From an uncultured Methanobrevibacter sp. (GTDB lineage: Archaea; Methanobacteriota; Methanobacteria; Methanobacteriales; Methanobacteriaceae): 37,806 nt of DNA. Shown piece after piece: positions 20,501 to 27,900 of the stretch; the first letter of the stretch is position 1, and each line of letters starts with the position of its first letter. The stretch spans positions 1-37,806 of the forward strand of contig NZ_CACXTS010000019.1 in assembly GCF_902770715.1 (NCBI RefSeq), written 5' to 3'. A model generated the notes under the pieces. The model saw only the letters and a list, made by a program, of their open reading frames with translations, was not told where the DNA came from and ran no database searches. The translations under genes and the position numbers were made by a program.

Positions 20501-21795
20501 AATCCTATTCAACTAATGTTTCTAATGGTAACGCTATCGCTAATGTTTCTGGTTTGTCCGGTGGTTCTAAGGATGCTGTTGTTATCTATTATGGTGATGA
20601 AAAATATCTTTCAAGCACTGTTAATAAAACTTTTGTTGTGAGTAAGATTGTCCCATCAATGTCAGTTTCAGCGGATAACAATATTAGTGTTGGTGATGTT
20701 GCGGAGTTTGGTGTAGTGTTGCCTTCTGATGCTTCTGGTTCTGTTACTATTTCTGTGGATGGCAATTCTGTTTCAGGTGATGTTTCTAAGGGTCATGTAT
20801 ATATTAATATCTCTGATTTGACTGAAGGTTTTAAGGAGGCCGTTGTTAGTTACTCTGGTGATGAAAAATATGTGAATGCTACTTCTTCTGTTTATATTGA
20901 GGTAAATGCTAAATTTGAACCAATAACTCCTAGCTTAAATGTCACACTGCCGTCTGAAGTCAGTGTTGGTGATACTCCTGCTGTTAAAGTAAGTTTGCCT
21001 ATTGATGCTAAAGGCAATGTAACAATAAAACTTGACGGTAATGAAATTTCAGATCTTCCATTAGACAATGGTACTATTAGCGTGCCGTTATCTAATTTGA
21101 GTGTAGGAAACCATACTGTAGAAATAATATATTCAGGCGATGAAAAATATTTGTCTGAATCTTCTATTGAATCTATTACTGTTAAGAAAAAGGCCACTCA
21201 TATTAAGGTTGTTGCATCTTTCACTCGCTTGGCAACTGATTACTTTGCAGGCGAAAGGGGTGCAAACTACAAAGGTTACTTATTGGATGAGAATAACAAG
21301 CCTGTTGTTAATAGGATAGTAAAAATCACTGTAAACGGTGTCACTTATAAGGTAGAAACAAATAAAAATGGTGTATTTTATTTGCGAATCAATTTAAATA
21401 CTGCAAAGGTATACCCAATGAAAGTCACCTTCAATGGTGATGATGTGTATCTTAAGGCCCCGGTTGCCAAAACAAAGTTAACAGTGATTAAGAAATCAAC
21501 TTCAATAAAAGCCTCCAATAAGGTGTTTAAAGCTAAAACCAAAAATAAAAAAATTAAAATTACCTTAAAAACTGTTAAAAACAAATACAATGGTAAGACT
21601 TACCTCAAAAAAGGTAAGAAAATAACCTTAAGGGTTAATGGTAAGACTTATACTGCAAAAACAAATGCTAAAGGTGTAGCGAAATTTTCCATAAAATTGA
21701 AGAAAAAAGGCAATTTTAGAGCACTAATCAAGTTTAAAGGAGATAAAACCTACAAGGCATGCAGCAAAAAAATCATGATTAAAATAAAGAGATAA
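14542..21795 (+). CDS. Giant surface adhesin-like protein with beta-helices, DUF3344-like module and Ig repeats
   Basis: A 2417-residue secreted protein. A signal peptide (about 1-27) precedes two parallel beta-helix blocks, each starting with a similar header (E70VYVDY... and near residue 482 VFVNYTGG...). Both have pectate-lyase-like 'NNTA...GGAI' repeats. Residues ~861-1255 hold a 'form B' DUF3344-like module with C1113, C1141 and C1208. Next come one Big_2-like Ig domain (about 1253-1330), ten Ig-like repeats of ~88 residues, one divergent Ig domain, and a strongly Lys-rich C-terminal Ig domain (last ~100 residues) that may hold the protein in the pseudomurein wall. There is no LPXTG or PGF-type anchor. 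The ATG is 15 bases after the DUF2149 stop and has a G-rich ribosome site, so I treat it as the last gene of the CobN-ExbB operon. Confidence 0.88.
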   Translation: MKNKFKLLFFAIFIFTLLLSVSNVCASDLDNSTIGLMDNENDLSHIENSHDLEELQATNSDSSNGVSSKEVYVDYNRGNDDNSGSDWNNAFKTIEKSLESVEDDGVIHVAEGVTYLSDSTGAEGININQKVSIIGQNVNSIISGNNNKRIFSIGLNAEVFISNLTLTDGYSSDGGAIYIESGSATSYGKLTMSNSVISNCYATSRGGAISSNMGSISDINNVTFVNDRSVSNGGAISIQQKGSLSNINDCKFINNSASNRGGAIYLGTGSTCSIGDNNLFERNKALDRYGYGGAIHGANGISLGTGNIFVNNFAEKGGSALSALNSKDITGSFCFFINNTAADSSIIYGSKVAVTFENCYWGSNTPLFSDFVYNQNAWAPENYLVLSILANDSVISGNQIPIVVDLSKNQNNQNVDLSNLPKDISIVFSAVNGDFDISSPKFLNGIATANYIAKNAGNDTITVDIHGAVSTLGINVLAKRGTVFVNYTGGLDSNDGAGWSSAVKTISHALSIVGDDNPIYVASGVNYLDDADVNGLLISKDTSIIGVGDNVILDAKNIGRIFYIDGFALSLSNLIFANANVSNANDQRGGVIWANNSILNVDNCKFINNTAGNANSYGGAINLKYSIADISQSSFENNAAWYAGGAINAEITNVLLNISHSVFTNNKILNNGWSTGAAICSYNTVNIFNSVFYNNTLTDKTRKGKSVNQYRDGSLTIKNSVLLDGDSSVHVANISTASLEDNWWGNNNSNKDISPTLSYTNGNVNSYRILKTSLNQEIVHVGDLVTVATSLNRNQNGDVLGDLPDLPIVVDAALGTVIPNVTSISNELSSIYNATVSGEEVITVDVLGINNEMSFFVKKAMPKISISDVITPWSLGVYPGVINYFDIKLTNNENARIDNITIELLSNESDEQLGSYVGALDKGSSTISIIDHTIREINEKSIWPGAQDNNLIKFIINVKYDGEIISSFSADKILAYNGYFNKTYVYGGHDNVINRNYTINGDIIVSTQDVSVYGDQFTLFRNETWNIETPDDAEIVKVLLYFNYNWDTSFFPDGWTLEFNGHNILEEYMSHEIDRGNLGIWGAYNYGLLVFDVTDYYNVNANNSFIINKTKYCALYPSTLYVLYNLTESDNIKDVYFSDICDVFYPLYNPDGYDDLLKFVVNFNNIDLTNLHQANWYVFTGSSSLNNKLSFNNMTISNPFVNYSPNDCRPVVYNVTNLINQNNEVWFISTPESSTTVAYEQVLVVERGINTTIELDFNNLTLLIGSNVTISPIVTPVRANVTYICNDTTVATIDENGMITAIKSGKALITVIAGDGVKYPINSTNFTLTVSKIDSSIAVDVNDINVGEVAGFVISGLPSDATGNVTVIVGGKSNSAVVSNGECIVEISGLKEGNYQASISYSGDVKYNPISDSKNIAVFKNNPHMNVSTNNIKYGDIATFEVILPSDATGTVTVNVGSKSANKTIKNGKATVEIEGLTKGDYYYNITYSGDDKYVSATQSNMISVGKTETTFAVDSVNDINVDDSINFVISGLPTDASGKITVTVNNGQLNSSNVVDGKAFISIKMSVEGSFYAKVSYSNDEKYMANAVDVTFNVNKISAGIGVNVSDINVGDSANFVVYGLPSDATGNVTVSVDGKSQSARCSNGKATISVVGLAFGSKTATVFYTGDYKYNSVEVSKQFSVNKVNPSVSVAAPAIDYGSDAVVTVTVPSDASGEVTITVDGNDYVGTIEDSKVTFAVSGLTAGTKVLDVKYGGDGKYNEKSISYSFEVNKVSAALSVDAPAVDYGYNSVVTVNLPSDATGMVTVTVNGKYYNATVKNAMASVSVGKLNAGSHDVAIVYNGDSNYVKTNVSDSITVNKIVPAMTVAVGDINVDESAVFNVTLPDDANGRITVSINGGKSTSTNVVNGKVDISIKMSAEGSYTAKVIYSDDENYIDDELNVTFNVNKIKTTIHVTVNNISVGESAVIVVFGLPSDAAGEVTVTVDGESYSTNVSNGNAIANVSGLSGGSKDAVVIYYGDEKYLSSTVNKTFVVSKIVPSMSVSADNNISVGDVAEFGVVLPSDASGSVTISVDGNSVSGDVSKGHVYINISDLTEGFKEAVVSYSGDEKYVNATSSVYIEVNAKFEPITPSLNVTLPSEVSVGDTPAVKVSLPIDAKGNVTIKLDGNEISDLPLDNGTISVPLSNLSVGNHTVEIIYSGDEKYLSESSIESITVKKKATHIKVVASFTRLATDYFAGERGANYKGYLLDENNKPVVNRIVKITVNGVTYKVETNKNGVFYLRINLNTAKVYPMKVTFNGDDVYLKAPVAKTKLTVIKKSTSIKASNKVFKAKTKNKKIKITLKTVKNKYNGKTYLKKGKKITLRVNGKTYTAKTNAKGVAKFSIKLKKKGNFRALIKFKGDKTYKACSKKIMIKIKR
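18538..21190 (+). repeat. Ten tandem Ig-like repeats (~264 bp each)
   Basis: Ten units of about 88 codons follow the pattern 'V..DINVGESA.F.V.LPSDATG.VTV.VDG.S...V.NG.A...ISGL..G...A.V.YSGDEKY'. They are divergent at the DNA level. Units 3 and 7 share the unusual ISIKMS.EGS..AKV strand, and units 4 and 8 also pair, which points to duplication of larger blocks. Confidence 0.85.
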
Positions 21796-21816
21796 TTTCT
21801 CTTTTTTCTATCTTTT
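21786..21816 (+). terminator. Terminator of the CobN-ExbB-adhesin operon
   Basis: A 7-bp stem (21786-21792, AAAGAGA, with 21798-21804) has the stop codon TAA in its loop and is followed by two T-rich stretches up to about 21818. No other terminator-like structure was seen between 7652 and here, which supports one five-gene transcription unit. Confidence 0.65.
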
Positions 21817-21865
21817 TTACAAAATTATGCAATTGTATAATAAATTTGTCAATATATTAAATTAT

Positions 21866-21940
21866 AGTAATACTTTTTTACTTTTTTTTAATTATTTAGT
21901 AATAATTTAGTTAAATTTATTAATACTCTATTTATATATT
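21866..21940 (+). promoter_or_regulatory. Promoter with two AGTAATA-box copies
   Basis: Two direct boxes, AGTAATACTTT (21866-21876) and AGTAATAATTT (21898-21908), lie 32 bp apart, about three helical turns. TTTATATATT at 21931-21940 is the likely TATA box. The stretch 21898-21925 matches 25 of 28 bases in the cobN-like promoter (7572-7599) at nearly the same distance from the TATA box. Confidence 0.6.
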
Positions 21941-21984
21941 TATTATTATAACTAAACTTAGTTATTTTAATATTATTTATTTAT

Positions 21985-21992
21985 AAGGAGGT
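21985..21992 (+). promoter_or_regulatory. Strong ribosome binding site deciding a TTG start
   Basis: AAGGAGGT, a full Shine-Dalgarno match, ends six bases before the TTG at 21999. The next residues form a clean signal peptide, so the TTG is the start of the 2491-residue protein. Confidence 0.85.
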
Positions 21993-21998
21993 TAATTT

Positions 21999-24900
21999 TT
22001 GATACACAAGAAATTGATTCCATTGTTGGTATTGATGTTTGTATTGGTACTTTCTATTTCCGCAGTATCTGCTTATGACGGCGATAATAGCACTGTATCG
22101 GTTGCAGATGAAAGTACTGAAATATTGGATACCAATATTGATGATGGAAGTTTAGAAGTGAATGATGATGATGCGTTGAGCTATCCTAGTTCATCAAGTG
22201 ATTCATGGATAAAATTTGATGAAGATGATATCACTATCAATGAAGGGGATAGTTATACAATTCATGGTGAATTATATACTGGAAATTCTAAAAATAGTGA
22301 AGCTAATTTTCCTGTAGAGTGTCAACTTGATAATAGGAGAATTTCAACTTTATGGTTAAATAATGGGAAACTTGATTTGGATATTTCATCTTTGAATCTC
22401 GCTCCAAGTGATTCAAAGTATAAAGTAACATTCATTGCTGAAGACTCTTTTGAATATGTTATCGAATTTTTAGAGATGGGCAATCCAGAAATGGCCAACT
22501 CATATGTTTTGATTAAAGTCAATGATAATGCACCTCTTCAAAATGGTGTTGTCCATGCTTCTGTAACATCCAATAATGCCGGTGTGCCTAATGCTAATGT
22601 AGTGCTATCAGCAGTAGGTAGTGAAGCCATATATTCTGGTGTTGCTGACAGGCAGGGTGTTTGTGATATTCAAGATGTTCCTTATGGTGATTATACAGTT
22701 ACTGTAACTGCCAACGGTTATGAAAAACTCACCAGTACTGTAAGTGTAAATGATGAAGAAACAAATTTAGGATTGACTCTTATACAGACACCTCCAGTGG
22801 ATTCTATGTATTTATCCGAAACTGGTGTTGTTTCCGGTGCCGCTACCTTAATTAGTGTCAACCCTTGGACTACAAATGGCGCTCTCCAATACACTCTTCC
22901 AAGTGATATAAAACGTATTAAGTCTGCTATTGTTATTGTGAACTCTTATTCTGGCAGTGGTAACTCCAATAATTATGCATTGCATTCAGATGTCACCTTA
23001 ACAACTACTGCAACCACAACATTAGGTTCTGAGGATTTATATTATTATGGCATTCAAACAAATGACCCTGTAGTTTATGTCATTAATGACCACACAACTA
23101 AACAGTACTCTGATTATCAGTATGTTTATAATATAACTGATACTGTTGCTGCTTTAAATGCTGGAAGTTCTCTAACTATTAATGTTGCAAATTCCAAATT
23201 TGGAAATTATGGTTTTGATGGTAGAATTAAGATGATTACTTTGTTCTTGGCTTATGATGATGACGATAATGATAAATTAACCTACTGGTTGGAAATTGGC
23301 CAGTCTTGGACTAATGCTTTAGGTAGTGAATTCATTCCTACTAGCTCTTATGACGGTGAGGGTTATTATAATCTTACTTTGGAGACTATTGCATTGTCTA
23401 GTTATCTTGCCGAAGAATATACTTTGTATGGAGAAGAGTTAAATGATCCTACCATAATTCTTGATGGGTCTTATTATAAGCATATCTGTTGGAATAGTGA
23501 GGACAATTTTTTGACTGATTACTACATGGAAGGTGACGATGCTGAATTTACTTTCGGTGCTAGCCAAGAAGGCTGGGGATCTTATAAAACAAATATCTTA
23601 TTATTCAAAGCTTTTGAAGAAGAGCCAACCGGTGATGTTTATATTACTGTATATTCAGGCAGTAATAGGATAAATAATGCTAATGTTGTGTTATCTACAG
23701 CTAATGGTGAAACTACTTATTCCACCACTACTGACGATTTGGGCTACTGCGCTTTTGATGATATTCCTTATGGAGAATATACTGTTACAATAACTGCAAA
23801 TGGATATCAGGACTTTACTGATACTATTACTTTAGATGACTTTGAGATTTTTAGAGAATTTGAATTAACAGTCGAGGACCAACCTGAAGTTAGTACTGTT
23901 CATGCTTCTGTAATCTGTAATAATATTGAATATGTGGCTAATGCTAATGTAGTGTTAACTTCTAATAGTGGAGTTACTTACACTGGCACTACAGATAATG
24001 AAGGTGTTTGTGATATTCAAGATGTTCCTTATGGTGATTATACTGTTACTGTAACTGCAACAGGCTATAAACAACTTACAAGCACTGTTACTGTAGAAAA
24101 TGAAGAAACTGATTTAACATTAGCTCTTAAAGAGGATATTCCTTCAACTGTTAATGCAATGTATTTATTTGACACTGGAGTTGTTTCCGGTGATGCTAAG
24201 ATAATTGCTGTTAGTCCATGGGCTACCAGCGGAAGTCTTCAATATGCTCTTCCAGAGGATGTAACAAATGTTAAGTCTGCTATTGTTGTTGTGAATTCTT
24301 ACTCCGGTAGTGGTAATTCTAACGGTTATGGATTGCATTCCGATGTTACATTAACAACTGATTCCACAATAACTTTAGGTTCTGAGGATTTAACTTACAC
24401 CGGTAATCAAGCAAGCGACCCTACAGTTTATACCATTAATGGCCATACCACCAAACAGTATTCTGATTATCACTATTATTATGACATTACTGATATTGTC
24501 TCTGCTTTAAATGCTGGAAGTTCTCTTACAATCAATGTAGCTAATTCAAAACATCCTAATTTAAGAGAATTCGATGGTAGAATTAAAATGATTGCTTTGT
24601 TCTTGGCTTATGATGATGGAGACAATGACAATATAACCTACTGGTTAGATGTTGGTCAACATTGGACAACAGGTACTGACTCAGATACTATCAATACCCG
24701 TTCATACGATGGTCCTATAGATAACCTTACTTTACAAAACATCGCATTGTCCAGTACTCAAGCTAAAGATTTCAAATTGAATAATAATCTCATAGGCAAT
24801 CCTACAGTAACTCAATCAGGTTCCTTCTTTATTAATGGCTATTGGAATTCTGAAAATAGTGCTATAAGCGATTACTTCAGACAAGGTTCAAACACACAAT

Positions 24901-27900
24901 TCGGTTATACCAATAACGGAGGTTCTTATAAAAACGTTGTTATTTTATTAACTGCAACAGAAAAAGAAGTAATTCTTCCGGATATTGCTGTTAACACATT
25001 GACCACCCCATGGAGCGAAGGTATCTTTGCAGGTGTTGACAATAATTTAACTATTAAAATAAATAATAATGAAAATGATGCTGTGGAAAATGTTGTTGTT
25101 GAAGTTGTAAGCAGTGAAGGAGATACCGTAATTGCAACCGAAACAATTGATTCATTATCTGCTGGAACAACAACCTTGATTATAAATGACCCTAGCATCA
25201 GAGATATCACATCTGAGACAGTATTTAACCAATATAACAACAATCTTGTTACATATACTGTTAATGTAAAATATGGCGACATTGTAATAGATTCAAAAAC
25301 ATACACTAAAAAAGTCGCATATGACGGTTATTTAAATAAAACCTACGCATACGAAGGTCATGATAATCAAGTTAACAGGAAATATACCATTACTGGTGAT
25401 GTTATCATAGCTTCACAAGACCTAAGCAAATATGCAGACCAATTTACTAGGTCCAGAACTGAAACTTGGGATATTTCTCTTCCTGAAGGTGCCGAATTAG
25501 TTAATGCTTTCCTTTACTTTAACTATAATTGGGATACCTCTCATTTCCCAGACGGCTGGACTTTAACTTTCAATGATGCTGAAATAACCAATGATTATAT
25601 GTCCTTTGAAACCGATCAAGGAAACCTAGGTTATTATGGATCTTATCAATATGGTTTAGTTGTATTTGACGTAAGTGCTTACTTTATTGACGGTGAAAAC
25701 ACATTTGAAATTGCTAAAACAGGCAATTGCGCATTATATCCATCCACCTTAATGGTTTTATATGATTTGCCTGGCAGTACTCAAACTAAAGATGTTTACT
25801 TCACTGATATCTGTGATGTCCTATATGGATATTACAATGAAGGCTATTCCGGAAAAACAAATGTATTTGTTCCATATGAGGATATTGATTTGACTGATAT
25901 GGCAGATGCAACATGGTATGTATTTGCAGGTTCAGCAAGCGGAAATCTTGATGGAGACTTATCATTCAATGGTAAGGAATTCAATAGGATATGGAGCAGT
26001 TATTCCAGTGATAACACTTGTTTTGCATATGCTGCTGATGTAAGTGATGTTATTAGCGAAGATAATGAAGCATGGTATTTAACAAATCCTAAAGCAATGA
26101 CAACAGTTGTTGTTTATGAACAAGTATTGGTTGTTACTCATGAAAAACCAGTTCCTGGTGCTGAAATTGCTTTAACTTCAGAGTACACTAGTGTTCCTTC
26201 TATTTATGCTGGTGTTGTTAATAATTTAACTTTAAAAGTTACCAATAACGGTGTTGCTGATAGTGAGGATGTTCTTGTTAATGTATTCATTGGTGATGAG
26301 TTAATTGGTAGTCAAACCATTGCTGATTACGTTGTTGGCGAGACCTATACCTTGAATATTGTTGATTCAACTATCAGGCCTATTACTGAAAATACCATAA
26401 TCGGTAACAATAACGAAAATGTAGTCTACACTGTTGTTGTTGAAGATGCTAACGGTCCAATTAACAGTGATGATTTCTCATTCGTCGTTGTTTACGATGG
26501 TAATTTAGGTAAGGATTATGCTTATCCTGGTGCTAATCCGACTTTAAGAGAATACTCCTTTGTTGGTGATGTCATCATTGCAAATGGAAATACATATAGT
26601 GCTGGTGCTAAGACTAACAGAACCGATGTTTTATCAGTCGATTTAGCAAACGGCGAAGTTAAAGAAGCATTATTATATATCTCATATAATTGGGATAAAA
26701 TTGCAGACGGAGACTTCAATACCTGGAATGCTGTATTCAATAATCAAGTAATTGCCCCTATTGCAAGTTACCGTGATCAAGGCAACTTAGGCAGATATGG
26801 TACTTACGGATACGGATTAGTTGTTTACAACGTCACTGCCTTCGTCACTGACGGCGAAAATACTTTTACTTTGAATAAAACTAGTGGAAATGCTGCTGTT
26901 TATCCAACTTCATTGATTGTTTTAGTTGAAAATCCTGCTATCGGCATTGAAAATAGTGTTTATATTGTAGAAGAGGCTGATTTATTATCTAAATCTTACA
27001 ATAAAAACTTAGATGCAATCTATTCCACTGCATTTGACACTGTTGATGGCGATGCTACTTTGTACGTATTTGCTGCTGGTGCTCAAGCAGGTGAAGGTGA
27101 CTTAGTGATTAATGGAGATGTTGCTTCTAATGTTTGGTCAGGTACTAGTGAAACTTTCGATATGTATGAGGCCAGTGTTGAAGCTGGCAGCATTGCTGTT
27201 GATTTCGTTTCAACCGGTTCCACTATTTTAGCATTACATCAAATGGTTCTAGTTCAAAATGCATTGCCTGGTGCTGAAATTACTTTAACTTCTGAATACA
27301 CTAGTGTTCCTTCTATTTATGCTGGTGTTGTCAATAATTTAACCTTAAAAGTTACCAATAATGGTATTGCTGATAGTGAGGATGTTCTTGTTAATGTATT
27401 CATTGGTGATGAGTTAGTTGGTAGTGAGACTATTGCTGATTATGCTGTTGGTGAGACTTACACCTTGAACATTGTTGATTCTACTATTAGACCTGTTACC
27501 GAGAATACTGTTGTTGGTAACAATAATGAGAATGTTGTTTACACTGTTGTTGTTGAGGATGCTAATGGTCCTATTAATAGTGGTGATTTCTCATTTGTTG
27601 TTGTTTATAATGGTAATTTAGGTAAAGACTTTGAGTATCCTGCTGCTGATCCTACTGTAAGGGAGTACAGTTTTGTTGGTGATGTTATTGTTTTAACTGC
27701 TGATGGTTATTCTAAAGGTGCGGCTACTAATAGAACTGATGTTTTCGCTGTTGCTTTAGATGGTAATGTTAAAGAGGCCTTATTGTATGTTTCATATAAT
27801 TGGGATAAAATTGCCGGTGGCGACTTTAATACTTGGAATACTACTTTCAATGGTCAAGTAATTGCTCCTATTGCTAGTTATCGTGATCAAGGTAACTTAG

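Noticed and set aside
18538..21190. Repeat array considered as CRISPR or other DNA-level repeat
   Set aside because: The period is ~264 bp, a multiple of three, and similarity is at the protein level; these are Ig domains.
24926..25306. 126-codon minus-strand open frame
   Set aside because: Antisense to the 2491-residue surface protein; explained by the codon bias of Ig/DUF3344-like repeats.
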